Origin: Flavobacterium swingsii
GTDB taxonomy: Bacteria; Bacteroidota; Bacteroidia; Flavobacteriales; Flavobacteriaceae
Assembly (NCBI RefSeq): GCF_900111965.1
Contig: NZ_FOJT01000005.1
Span: 248,001 to 312,000 of the forward strand
Length of the DNA: 64,000 bases
Direction of reading: 5' to 3'
Both the position numbers and the translations under genes were made by a program. The notes under the pieces were generated by a model, which saw nothing but the letters and a program-made list of their open reading frames with translations, was not told the DNA's origin and did not search any database. Every line of letters starts with the position of its first letter. Positions within the stretch are counted from its first letter, which is position 1. This document shows, in pieces, positions 8,288 to 16,704 of this stretch.

Positions 8288-9166
8288 TTATTTTTTCTTT
8301 GCTTTAATCATCATTTCTAACATATCCCACATTTCCTTCGGAATTGCAGATAAATCGTTAAATTGTCCAGCACCTTGCAACCATTCACCACCATCTATAG
8401 TTACTACTTCACCATTTATGTAGGCTGAAAAATCAGAAACTAAATAAGCCGCTAAATTAGCTAATTCTTGATGTTCACCATTGCGTCGCAACGGAACTCT
8501 CTTCGAAGTATCAAACTTTTCGGCAAGATCTCCAGGCAATAATCTGTCCCAAGCACCTTTTGTAGGAAATGGTCCAGGCGCAATAGCGTTCATACGGATT
8601 CCGTATTTTGCCCATTCTACAGCTAAACTTCTAGTCATGGCAAGAACACCAGCTTTTGCCGTAGCACTTGGTACTACATAAGCAGAACCTGTCCAAGCAT
8701 AAGTAGTCACAATATTTAAAACATTACAATTTGTTTGTTTGGTATCTATCCAATGTTTTCCAAAAGCCAATGTACAATTTTTTGAACCTTTTAGCACGAT
8801 ATCTATTACGGTATCAAAAGCATTTGCTGATAATCTTTCGGTAGGAGAAATAAAGTTTCCTGCAGCATTGTTTAATAACACATCTACTCGACCAAAAGTT
8901 TTTAGAACTTCCGCCAACATAGCTTCTACTTGGTCATAATTACGCACATCACATTGCAACGGCAAACATGTTCCACCTGTTTCAGTTTCTAATTCTTTGG
9001 CTGTATTTTGCAGTTTTTCTAAGTCACGAGAAGTAATAGCTACTTTTGCACCCAATTCTAGAAAATATTTTGTCATGGCTTTACCCAAGCCACTTCCGCC
9101 ACCAGTTACTACAATTACTTTGTCTGAAAGCGCATTATCACGAAGCATTTTTGCTGAAAAATTCAT
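8288..9166 (-). CDS. SDR family oxidoreductase, 2,4-dienoyl-CoA reductase-like
   Basis: 292 residues. The NADP-binding motif is VTGGGSGLGKAM (residues about 20-31), with NNAAGNF near 99. The active-site region reads TTYAWTGSAYVVPSATAKAG: tyrosine in TYA, then Ser and Lys four residues apart in SATAK, instead of the usual SDR YxxxK. This, followed by PGPFPTKGAWDRL, is the pattern of mitochondrial/peroxisomal-type 2,4-dienoyl-CoA reductase, which reduces dienoyl-CoA in beta-oxidation of unsaturated fatty acids. It stands alone between the parA run and the accessory operon. A general enoyl-type SDR role is the alternative. Confidence 0.87.
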   Translation of the reverse strand: MNFSAKMLRDNALSDKVIVVTGGGSGLGKAMTKYFLELGAKVAITSRDLEKLQNTAKELETETGGTCLPLQCDVRNYDQVEAMLAEVLKTFGRVDVLLNNAAGNFISPTERLSANAFDTVIDIVLKGSKNCTLAFGKHWIDTKQTNCNVLNIVTTYAWTGSAYVVPSATAKAGVLAMTRSLAVEWAKYGIRMNAIAPGPFPTKGAWDRLLPGDLAEKFDTSKRVPLRRNGEHQELANLAAYLVSDFSAYINGEVVTIDGGEWLQGAGQFNDLSAIPKEMWDMLEMMIKAKKK

Positions 9167-9186
9167 AGTTTTTTATTTTTGATTTT

Positions 9187-9194
9187 CAAATGTA
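9187..9194 (-). promoter_or_regulatory. -7 box for the dienoyl-CoA-reductase-like gene
   Basis: Minus-strand TACATTTG fits the Bacteroidota TAnnTTTG consensus about 20 nt before the ATG. The perfect palindrome at 9209-9220 would sit over the matching -33 region. Confidence 0.5.
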
Positions 9195-9208
9195 GTAATA
9201 ATATTTAT

Positions 9209-9220
9209 TATGCATGCATA
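9209..9220. promoter_or_regulatory. 12-bp palindrome, candidate operator
   Basis: TATGCATGCATA is a perfect inverted repeat located about 15-26 bp upstream of the -7 box of the fatty-acid-type SDR gene, where a repressor dimer would block the promoter. No regulator gene is adjacent; the assignment rests on position and symmetry only. Confidence 0.35.
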
Positions 9221-9310
9221 GTAAGTAAAAAAAATATGGTTGGTAATCGAAAAATTGAATCTACAGATGTCCGAGAGGTTTTGGGTTGGCATCTAATAAT
9301 TTTTTGAATC

Positions 9311-10219
9311 TTATCCTTTGAGTTTTACTAACGCATTTCTATGTTTAATCAAATCCTCTCTAATTTTTTTAAATGAATCCTCGTCAAATTCGAAATGTTC
9401 TTCCCCAATTAATGCTTTTAAAACTTCTTTGCCACCGTCTTTGACTAGAACTTGTGAATGGGCAAATTTGTTTCTTACATCAATTACTTCATCAAAATAT
9501 GTTGAATTCTTTTCAATAAATTCTGGTATAAAAATTTTATAATCAGTGTTTTTCTTTAAAATTCCTCTTAACATTTGCCACTTTTTTGCAGCATCAATAT
9601 GTGGTAGAATTGAAGTTAATCCATCAGATTTATATAATTCATCAATTTTATCTTTTCTTTTTTCAAGGTTATTTACAATTTCTTTTTCAATAAATTTCTT
9701 TAAATCAAATTTTTCAATAAATGGAGATTGTGTGTAAGTTATTAAATGTTCTTCAATTAAAGCATCAAGTTCCGAAGTTTCACCTACAATAAGACCACGC
9801 ATTGAATTAATTTCTTCAATTTTCTTTATTGTTGTTTTAAAAACCTTTTCAAATTTATCTTCAAGTTCTTTTCTATCTGAATGGTAAACTCCTTCAAATA
9901 GATGTTCTCTAATTGAATCAACAATTGATTGTTTGTCACTTGAATAAAAAATAATATCAGTAAAAATGTTGCTATTACGTACATGGTCAATAATATTATC
10001 ACCATCTGCTGAATTTCTTAATTTGAAATCAATTAGAAATATATCAAATTTTTTTAGACCAGAATCAACTATTTGATTTACTACTCCATCTAGGCTTTTT
10101 CTTCTTTCAATAATTGGATTAAAACCATAATCAATTATTGTTTCGCTAAATAATTCCGAGGTAGTTTTAAACCAGGAGTCGTCATCTTCAACCCATAAAA
10201 CGTAGTAATTTAATTTCAT
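9311..10219 (-). CDS. Receiver-domain protein with C-terminal HEPN-like domain (putative RNase effector)
   Basis: 302 residues. Residues 1-125 look like a response-regulator receiver: acidic cluster E11-D12-D13 in LWVEDDDSW, phospho-acceptor D64 in IFLIDFKLR, and Ser93/94 in IIFYSSD; the usual Lys-Pro at the fifth strand is replaced by HSDRKE. The rest is helical and contains VIDVRNKFAHSQ, where R249-N-x-x-x-H254 matches the Rx4-6H catalytic motif of HEPN ribonucleases, including the typical Asn after Arg. The ATG overlaps the stop of the upstream ATPase gene (ATGA), so the two are translationally coupled. Last gene of the methyltransferase operon. Receiver: seen with good support; HEPN and RNase activity: inference from one motif and helical context. 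Confidence 0.75.
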   Translation of the reverse strand: MKLNYYVLWVEDDDSWFKTTSELFSETIIDYGFNPIIERRKSLDGVVNQIVDSGLKKFDIFLIDFKLRNSADGDNIIDHVRNSNIFTDIIFYSSDKQSIVDSIREHLFEGVYHSDRKELEDKFEKVFKTTIKKIEEINSMRGLIVGETSELDALIEEHLITYTQSPFIEKFDLKKFIEKEIVNNLEKRKDKIDELYKSDGLTSILPHIDAAKKWQMLRGILKKNTDYKIFIPEFIEKNSTYFDEVIDVRNKFAHSQVLVKDGGKEVLKALIGEEHFEFDEDSFKKIREDLIKHRNALVKLKG

Positions 10220-12702
10220 TTTTTGAAAGTTATTATTAATTCAAATCCATTTGAATAATCAGGATTATATTCTATTGTTGCATTAAGGTCATTCTCTAAT
10301 ATTCTTTTTACATGGCTTAATCCAAGACCAGCTCCTTTTGTTGATGTTATTCCTTCCTCAAAAATTAGTTCTTTTGCAATTGAATTATCTAATTGTTTTC
10401 CTAAATCTTTAATAGATAAGAGAAGATTTTCATTTACTTTTTCAAAACCAAATATTACTTTTGAAGCACCTTTCTTCTTTGAATTATTTAAAATATTGTC
10501 TAGAACGACAGATAATTCTATTGGTTGGAATTCTTTCTCAAATTTTAATTTATTGTCAGAAAACTCGTATTTCATTTCTTTATGCAATGAGCCATAAATA
10601 TTTTTCACATAATTTTCAATATAATCAACTACATTTTCTGTAGTTGATAACCTAGCTTGAAGAAACCCAGATTTAGTAGTAAACTTTGTTAAGGTATTTA
10701 TTTTTTCGTTAACTAGACTAATTTCTTGTATGAACTGAAAAAATTCCTTTTTATCAATTGAACCTTTTTTGTCAGTTTTTCTTTTAATAAGTTGAATTTT
10801 TTTTGAAATATCATCAGAATATACACCTATAATATGATTAGAATCTCGCAAATCTTTATATGTAATAGTTTCAGACGATCTAAATCTGTCTAACTGTATT
10901 TTTCTGTTTTCAGCTTTTTGCTCGGCTTCTTTACGTTTTATTTCTTCTTCACGTCTTTTTAAATCATTTTCCTTTGCTTCAAATTCGGCTTTTATTCTCT
11001 TTTCTTCTTCTTCTTTTTGTTTTTGTTCAGCTTCTTCTCTTTTATATTTTTCTATTTCAGCTTGTTTTTCAGCTTCAACTCGCTTTTTTCTTTCTTCCTC
11101 TTCACGCTTTTCTGCATCTTCTTTTTCTTTAAGAATCTTATTGAAATTATCTTCTGTTAATCTGATTTGATTAAATAGATCACTATCATTTGTTTTTTCA
11201 GCTATTTTTTCTAAATCTGATATAAATTTAGGTTGAATAATATCAAGTTTTTCGTTAACAAGATTAACTAAATCTGTATTGTAACCAATTATTTTAATAT
11301 TCTTATCATCAGTTAAAGCTCTAATTAAATTGACAAAATCAATTTTACTTCCTAAATTATTTAGAGCGTCTTCAAATAGGTCTTTGTCTTTATCACTTGA
11401 AAGTTTTTCTCTGAAATCAGAAGCAATATTTGTATCTAAAAAATAATTTTTTCTAATGAAACCTTCACCCCATAAAACTCCAACAACATATCTCTCAAGT
11501 CTAAGAAAAGCTTTCTCTTTAAATATTTCGAATAATATTTTTTTTCCAGCAGATTCGACTAATCCACCGTCTCTACTTGAAACTTCTTTAAATTCATTAA
11601 AGTCTTCAGTGATTAAATCAACTTTTCCAAATAATTCACGTGTTCCTAAAAAACGATTATAACCTTGTTGTTTTCGTCTATCTATTTCCCAGCTATCATC
11701 TCCTGGATTGCCATAAGGTTGAACTCTAAATCCATTCTTAAATAAAAAGACATTACCGTAATTTACAGGTTCAATATCCATTAATTTACCAAAATTTATT
11801 TTAGCACTTCTATTTAAAAAATATAAGTTAATTTCTAAATCATCAATTAATGAGGAATAGTTGTTAGGCTCTTCAATGTGATAAATTAGAGTACCTCTAT
11901 CAATAATTTTGGTAGTAATTATTTCATTTTTTAATCTTAAATCAATCTGGGTTGTTTTTAAATCAAGAACTTTTAAAATACTGTTATCGACAACTCCGTT
12001 TATTTTGAGATTATTAGTTGAATTATTGTCAATTTCTATAAAATCTTTTGCCTCAATTTCAACTGTAAAACTATTTTCTTTTGAAAATGGGTTTATAAGT
12101 TTTTCTAAAGATCTTCTTAGTTCGCTGAGTTTTTTTAAATCCCACAAAGAATTTAAATCTTGGATTTTTAAAATTGTACCGTGTTTTTTATTCTTTGAAA
12201 AAAAAACATTATTCTCAATTCTTTCAAATGGAATTTGGATTGAATCAAAACTTTGTTGTGCATCTTTCTCAAACGCATTCCAATCTACATCTACTTTGTA
12301 AGTTTCATTTATATCAACTTTTGTTGTTATAAGTTCTAATTTTCCACCTAATCTGTCACAAGAAAAACGACCTACGCCTTTAGCACCTGCAAAAAACCTT
12401 CTAGATTTTAAATTATTTAGATGAGAATCTTTTTTTAAATCGTCATCTTCAGTTTTATCTTTTTTAGCAGAATAAGCAACAGCAAACCATTTTTTTTCTA
12501 AATCTTGTTTAGACATTCCTTTCCCATTATCCGCAATAATAATTTCATCTTTATTGAAAATTATCTTTACATAATCTGCATGAGCATCATAAGAATTTTT
12601 AACAAGTTCATAAATAGCAATAAAGTCATCAGTAATTAAATCTCTACCGATGATATTTTTCATTCCAGTTTTTATATCAAAACTTAATAAGCCTTTATCC
12701 AT
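10216..12702 (-). CDS. Dual GHKL ATPase: MORC/MutL/Hsp90-like N-terminal module plus histidine-kinase-like C-terminal module
   Basis: 828 residues. N-terminal GHKL motifs: ELVKNSYDA (E32, N36, D39), ADNGKGM (D58, G60, G62) and GAKGVGRFS (106-114), followed by HGTILKIQDL (174-183) and an S5-fold-like region with FKNGFRVQPYG (321-331) and RFLGTRELFGK (350-360). This is the pattern of MORC-like ATPases linked to restriction-modification loci. Residues about 518-604 are a highly charged coiled coil. The C terminus is a second ATPase of histidine-kinase type: DNILNNS (735-741), KDLGK (765-769) and KGAGLGLSH (789-797), preceded by a dimerisation-like helix with candidate phospho-acceptor H623. It starts directly after the methyltransferase stop (TAAATG) and overlaps the receiver gene by 4 nt. 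Likely senses a trigger and signals to the receiver protein. Confidence 0.82.
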   Translation of the reverse strand: MDKGLLSFDIKTGMKNIIGRDLITDDFIAIYELVKNSYDAHADYVKIIFNKDEIIIADNGKGMSKQDLEKKWFAVAYSAKKDKTEDDDLKKDSHLNNLKSRRFFAGAKGVGRFSCDRLGGKLELITTKVDINETYKVDVDWNAFEKDAQQSFDSIQIPFERIENNVFFSKNKKHGTILKIQDLNSLWDLKKLSELRRSLEKLINPFSKENSFTVEIEAKDFIEIDNNSTNNLKINGVVDNSILKVLDLKTTQIDLRLKNEIITTKIIDRGTLIYHIEEPNNYSSLIDDLEINLYFLNRSAKINFGKLMDIEPVNYGNVFLFKNGFRVQPYGNPGDDSWEIDRRKQQGYNRFLGTRELFGKVDLITEDFNEFKEVSSRDGGLVESAGKKILFEIFKEKAFLRLERYVVGVLWGEGFIRKNYFLDTNIASDFREKLSSDKDKDLFEDALNNLGSKIDFVNLIRALTDDKNIKIIGYNTDLVNLVNEKLDIIQPKFISDLEKIAEKTNDSDLFNQIRLTEDNFNKILKEKEDAEKREEEERKKRVEAEKQAEIEKYKREEAEQKQKEEEEKRIKAEFEAKENDLKRREEEIKRKEAEQKAENRKIQLDRFRSSETITYKDLRDSNHIIGVYSDDISKKIQLIKRKTDKKGSIDKKEFFQFIQEISLVNEKINTLTKFTTKSGFLQARLSTTENVVDYIENYVKNIYGSLHKEMKYEFSDNKLKFEKEFQPIELSVVLDNILNNSKKKGASKVIFGFEKVNENLLLSIKDLGKQLDNSIAKELIFEEGITSTKGAGLGLSHVKRILENDLNATIEYNPDYSNGFELIITFKK

Positions 12703-13920
12703 TTATAGAAGTTGTTTTAGAATCAATCCACTTTGTTCGCTAAAAAGTGGAGGTATTGCATTACCAATTTGTGTGTATCTTGGCACTTCTTGTGTTCTTA
12801 ATTTTCCACCTGTTGTATATTTTCCTTGAAATTTGTACCAATCAGGAAAAGATTGAATTCTTGCGTATTCTCTAACGGTTAAAATTCTTGGCTCGAAATA
12901 ATGTATATAATCGTCTGGTAGCGTTGTAATTGTTGGGGTTTTATCTATACTATTCAAAGGAATAACTGTGCGTTTTTTAATACTATATTTCTCTTGAATT
13001 GATTTGCTTATGTTTAAATTTCGTCTGTCTTTGGTTTCTTCAAGTATATTTTTAAATCTTTCGGTAATTATTGAAGAATGTTTTGGAAAACGATGACTGT
13101 CGGCAATTGTGTTTTTAACTCCTAAACGCATTAATTTTTGGTAATTTCCTTTTTCTTTTCCATAAATACCAGATTGAAAACTTGGATATTCAGGAGTTTC
13201 TTCCAATCCGTTTTTCTTGAATAAATCAGAAATTGCGTCTTGAAGATTCGTATTTGTGTTTAATCCTTTTTCTTTTAGAAAATCAAATTTATTGTTTTCT
13301 AAGGAATTGAAAAAAGCTTCTGCTTTTTCTTGCGTAGCATTTTTTAAAGTTTTCTTAATTCCTATAAGAATAAAACGAGTTCTTTTTTGAGGAACTCCAT
13401 AATCTCCAAAATTCACCAATTGTCCTTTTACATAATATCCTGCTTCATCAAGTTTTTGAGTAACTTGAGAGGAATAAGCAACTCCTTTTTCTTTATTTTT
13501 TTTAAATTCCATTGTAAAACCTTTTACATTTTCGAAGAAAATAATTTTTGGTTCTACAATTTTTACAAAATTAATATAAGAATTAATTAAGTCATTTCTT
13601 AAATCATATTCATTACGTTTTCCCGCCATAGAAAAACCTTGACAAGGTGGTCCTCCCGCTATCATTGTCACTTTTCCTTTTAGTTTTTCAAGTTGAAATT
13701 CGTATTTTTTTAAAACTTCATTTATTTCATGAGGTTTCTGAGGTAACCATTGAGGCCAATTGAAATGGTCTTTTTGATTTATTAAATTATATTCAAGTGT
13801 TTTAAATGCATCTGGACTTTTTTCAATAGCGAAAAGACCTTTCCACCCAGACTGATGTAAACCTAATGAAAGTCCACCACAGCCAGCAAATAAATCGATG
13901 TAAGTTAATTTTTTCGACAT
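12703..13920 (-). CDS. DNA (cytosine-5-)-methyltransferase
   Basis: 405 residues with the standard motif order. Motif I is DLFAGCGGLSLGL (residues 9-21), motif IV AGGPPCQGFS with the catalytic cysteine, motif VI FFENVKGF, motif VIII VPQKRTRF, motif IX near TVREYARIQSFP, and motif X TQIGNAIPP. The target-recognition region between VIII and IX is about 150 residues and unlike anything I can assign to a target sequence. No restriction endonuclease gene is adjacent; instead it heads a tight operon with the dual GHKL ATPase and the receiver-HEPN protein. It probably marks self DNA for that system. The enzyme call is firm; the specificity and role are not. Confidence 0.95.
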   Translation of the reverse strand: MSKKLTYIDLFAGCGGLSLGLHQSGWKGLFAIEKSPDAFKTLEYNLINQKDHFNWPQWLPQKPHEINEVLKKYEFQLEKLKGKVTMIAGGPPCQGFSMAGKRNEYDLRNDLINSYINFVKIVEPKIIFFENVKGFTMEFKKNKEKGVAYSSQVTQKLDEAGYYVKGQLVNFGDYGVPQKRTRFILIGIKKTLKNATQEKAEAFFNSLENNKFDFLKEKGLNTNTNLQDAISDLFKKNGLEETPEYPSFQSGIYGKEKGNYQKLMRLGVKNTIADSHRFPKHSSIITERFKNILEETKDRRNLNISKSIQEKYSIKKRTVIPLNSIDKTPTITTLPDDYIHYFEPRILTVREYARIQSFPDWYKFQGKYTTGGKLRTQEVPRYTQIGNAIPPLFSEQSGLILKQLL

Positions 13921-13936
13921 AAAAAATGTTTATTAG

Positions 13937-13969
13937 CAAAAGTATTGATAAAAATTTTCTTTAATACAA
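13937..13969 (-). promoter_or_regulatory. Putative promoter of the methyltransferase-ATPase-receiver operon
   Basis: On the minus strand a -7 box TACTTTTG (13944-13937), fitting TAnnTTTG, is preceded after 22 nt by a TTG that could serve as the -33 element. The methyltransferase ATG follows 17 nt further on. This gives the three-gene operon its own promoter, downstream of the terminator of the mutase operon. Confidence 0.5.
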
Positions 13970-14010
13970 GAAAAATAGAAATATAATAATTTTTTTTAAA
14001 TTCATTTTAT

Positions 14011-14041
14011 AAAAAAAAACACCAACTTTTCAGTCAGTGTT
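14011..14041 (-). terminator. Rho-independent terminator of the methylmalonyl-CoA mutase operon
   Basis: Read on the minus strand, AACACTGAC-TGAAAA-GTTGGTGTT forms a 9-bp stem (two G-U pairs) followed by eight T residues. It lies past the mutase stop and separates that operon from the accessory operon promoter. Confidence 0.65.
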
Positions 14042-14058
14042 TTAGAATATAATGAGAT

Positions 14059-14112
14059 TGCTTCGCCAGTTCGAGCAAAGCTCTCGTGCCTTCCTTCGTC
14101 AGAATGACAAGA
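14059..14112. repeat. Intergenic GAGATTGCTTCGCC...CGTCAGAATGACAAG element
   Basis: A comparatively GC-rich stretch beginning GAGATTGCTTCGCCAGTTCG and ending TTCGTCAGAATGACAAG, between the mutase gene and its terminator. It contains the small inverted repeat GAGC-AAA-GCTC. The wording resembles a short dispersed sequence I know from many Bacteroidota intergenic regions; only one full copy is in this window, so repeat status rests on that recollection. Confidence 0.45.
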
Positions 14113-14118
14113 TTATAG

Positions 14119-16242
14119 TTAATCTGCTAATAAAACTTCTAATATGCTAATTGCAGCTTCACTAATTTTTGTACCAGGGCCAAAAACGGCAACTGCTCCA
14201 GCATCAAATAAATATTGGTAATCTTGCGCGGGAATTACACCACCTACAATCACCATAATGTCTTCACGGCCGTATTTTTTTAGTTCTTCAATAACTTGTG
14301 GTACTAATGTTTTGTGTCCTGCAGCAAGTGAGGAAACTCCAAGAATATGTACATCGTTTTCTACGGCTTGTTTGGCAGCTTCGGCAGGAGTCTGGAATAA
14401 AGGACCTATATCGACATCAAAACCAACATCGGCATAACCTGTGGCTACTACTTTTGCGCCACGATCGTGTCCATCTTGTCCCATTTTTGCAATCATGATT
14501 CTAGGACGACGACCTTCTTTTTTCGCGAATTCGTCGGCTAGTTGTTTTGCTTTTTCAAAACTTTTGTCGTCTTTTATTTCTTTACTATACACGCCACTAA
14601 ATGTTTTAATTTGTGCTTTGTATCGTCCGAAAACGGTTTCTAATGCATCCGAAATTTCGCCTAAAGTGGTTCTGTTTCTAGCAGCTTCTACCGCTATTTC
14701 TAGCAAATTACCTTCGCCAGTTTGTGCACAAAGTGTTAGTTTTTTGAGTGAATTCTGAACTTTTTCGTTATCACGAGTTGCTTTTATTCTATCTAATTGT
14801 TCAAGTTGTTGCTTGCGAACCATCTGATTGTCTACATCGAGAATATGCAACGGGTCTTCTTTTTCTAATCGGTATTTGTTTACACCAACAATGATGTCTT
14901 GACTAGAATCGATGCGTGCTTGTTTTCTGGCTGCGGCTTCTTCGATACGCAATTTAGGAATTCCAGCTTCGATGGCTTTTGTCATTCCACCTAATTCTTC
15001 AACTTCTTCGATGAGCGCCCAAGCTTTGTCGGCAATTTCATTGGTTAAACTTTCTACATAATAACTCCCAGCCCAAGGATCGACAGTTTTACAGATTTTT
15101 GTTTCTTCTTGTATGTATATTTGAGTATTTCTGGCAATTCGTGCCGAAAAATCTGTTGGTAAAGCAATGGCTTCGTCAAGTGCGTTGGTGTGTAAAGACT
15201 GTGTTCCGCCAAAGGCTGCCGCCATGGCTTCTACAGTGGTTCTCGCCACATTATTAAAAGGATCTTGCTCAGTCAAACTCCAGCCTGATGTTTGGCAATG
15301 TGTTCTTAATGCCAATGATTTATCGTCTTTTGGTTCAAATTGTTTAACTAATTTTGCCCAAATCATTCTTCCTGCACGCATTTTTGCAATCTCCATAAAA
15401 TGGTTCATTCCAATAGCCCAGAAAAAAGATAGGCGAGGAGCGAACTCATCGATTTTCATTCCTGTTGCCAGTCCAGTTCTAATATATTCCAAACCGTCAG
15501 CAAGTGTATAAGCTAATTCAATATCGGCAGTAGCTCCCGCTTCTTGCATATGATAACCTGAAATAGATATTGAGTTGAATTTCGGCATTTTTTTGCTCGT
15601 AAATTCAAAAATATCTGCAATGATTTTCATAGAAGGAGTTGGTGGATATATGTAAGTATTTCGCACCATAAATTCCTTTAGAATATCATTTTGAATCGTT
15701 CCCGAAAGCAATTCAGGTTTTACACCTTGTTCTTCGGCAGCGACGATATAAAAAGCCATAATGGGTAAAACGGCTCCGTTCATTGTCATAGAAACCGACA
15801 TTTCGTCGAGTGGAATCTGGTCGAATAATACTTTCATATCTTCTACCGAATCTATGGCAACGCCTGCTTTTCCTACATCGCCAACGACACGTTCGTGATC
15901 GGAATCGTAACCTCTGTGTGTTGGTAAATCGAAAGCGATTGAAAGTCCTTTTTGTCCTGCGGCTAAATTTCGTCTATAAAAAGCATTGCTTTCTTCGGCG
16001 GTCGAAAATCCTGCATATTGGCGAATGGTCCAAGGTCGGCGGACGTACATGGTTGCGTATGGTCCGCGTAAATTTGGCGCAAAGCCAGCTCCAAAATCAA
16101 GATGTTCGAGATTGTTGGTGTCTTGTGCGGAATAATCAGATTTTACTTCAATTCCTTCGGCTGTTAGATAGCTTTTACCTTTTGCTTCTTGGTTTTTGGT
16201 TTCTACCTTTTCTAATGAAATATGTTGAACGTTTTTACGCAT
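14119..16242 (-). CDS. scpA: Methylmalonyl-CoA mutase, large (catalytic) subunit
   Basis: 707 residues from the ATG at 16242 ([14 protein letters not shown]); a TTG 12 nt upstream is also in frame but the ATG is the family-like start. Interconverts succinyl-CoA and methylmalonyl-CoA with adenosylcobalamin. The N-terminal TIM barrel shows [19 protein letters not shown] (substrate contacts) and the C-terminal B12-binding domain shows DGHDRG, whose histidine (near 592) coordinates cobalt, followed by [14 protein letters not shown] and VGGVIP motifs. The small subunit gene lies upstream, separated by a secreted-protein gene ending 4 nt before this start. Links propionyl-CoA catabolism to the TCA cycle. 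Confidence 0.97.
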   Translation of the reverse strand: MRKNVQHISLEKVETKNQEAKGKSYLTAEGIEVKSDYSAQDTNNLEHLDFGAGFAPNLRGPYATMYVRRPWTIRQYAGFSTAEESNAFYRRNLAAGQKGLSIAFDLPTHRGYDSDHERVVGDVGKAGVAIDSVEDMKVLFDQIPLDEMSVSMTMNGAVLPIMAFYIVAAEEQGVKPELLSGTIQNDILKEFMVRNTYIYPPTPSMKIIADIFEFTSKKMPKFNSISISGYHMQEAGATADIELAYTLADGLEYIRTGLATGMKIDEFAPRLSFFWAIGMNHFMEIAKMRAGRMIWAKLVKQFEPKDDKSLALRTHCQTSGWSLTEQDPFNNVARTTVEAMAAAFGGTQSLHTNALDEAIALPTDFSARIARNTQIYIQEETKICKTVDPWAGSYYVESLTNEIADKAWALIEEVEELGGMTKAIEAGIPKLRIEEAAARKQARIDSSQDIIVGVNKYRLEKEDPLHILDVDNQMVRKQQLEQLDRIKATRDNEKVQNSLKKLTLCAQTGEGNLLEIAVEAARNRTTLGEISDALETVFGRYKAQIKTFSGVYSKEIKDDKSFEKAKQLADEFAKKEGRRPRIMIAKMGQDGHDRGAKVVATGYADVGFDVDIGPLFQTPAEAAKQAVENDVHILGVSSLAAGHKTLVPQVIEELKKYGREDIMVIVGGVIPAQDYQYLFDAGAVAVFGPGTKISEAAISILEVLLAD

Positions 16243-16246
16243 TACT

Positions 16247-16699
16247 TTATTCAATTATTTTGAATGTGCTTCGTTGTTTAATATAGGTTTTGTTGCCATT
16301 ACCAATGAGCCCGCCAACAACTGTTGTTCCGGCTCCTGCGGCAAATAATGAAAAAGCAGTTCCGTTTCCGAAAGCGGCTGCAACACCAGATCCTGCTACT
16401 AATCCTATTCCTGTTCCTAAAATAATATTTTTTAGGGTTCTTCCTTTTTTAGGAAAATATTTAATACTGTTGATGTTATCAATTGGCACAGGAACTCCAT
16501 TTACAGCAATGCTTTCGGCATTTTCGAAAGTTAGAGTTCCAACTAATTTTTGTCTTTTTACAGTAGTAACTTTTACACGTTGTGATTCTTCAAAAAGAAT
16601 AGATTTCCCAGTTTGGTTATTGGTTACTTCTAATTTTTTTGTTTGAGAAAATGTATGTAGTGATACAAATAGTAAGATAAATGATAGGATCGTTTTCAT
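16247..16699 (-). CDS. Small secreted protein with glycine-rich segment, between the mutase subunits
   Basis: 150 residues. A clear signal peptide ([19 protein letters not shown]) is followed by a beta-rich stretch with [15 protein letters not shown] and then a glycine/alanine-rich hydrophobic segment ([19 protein letters not shown] and VVGGLIGN) resembling glycine-zipper sequences. Probably periplasmic or membrane-associated. It lies 5 nt after the mutase small subunit and 4 nt before the large subunit, so it is co-transcribed with a cytosolic B12 enzyme although it is exported. No family recognised. Confidence 0.85.
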   Translation of the reverse strand: MKTILSFILLFVSLHTFSQTKKLEVTNNQTGKSILFEESQRVKVTTVKRQKLVGTLTFENAESIAVNGVPVPIDNINSIKYFPKKGRTLKNIILGTGIGLVAGSGVAAAFGNGTAFSLFAAGAGTTVVGGLIGNGNKTYIKQRSTFKIIE

Positions 16700-16704
16700 G
16701 AGTT

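Noticed and set aside
9167..14118. Island borders for the methyltransferase operon
   Set aside because: No flanking direct repeats, integrase, transposase or tRNA were seen on either side, so a mobile-element label is not supported although the gene set looks accessory.
15810..16286. Long open frame on the plus strand opposite the mutase gene
   Set aside because: It is the antisense of a strongly conserved coding region, has no recognisable protein, and its composition follows the codon structure of the opposite gene.
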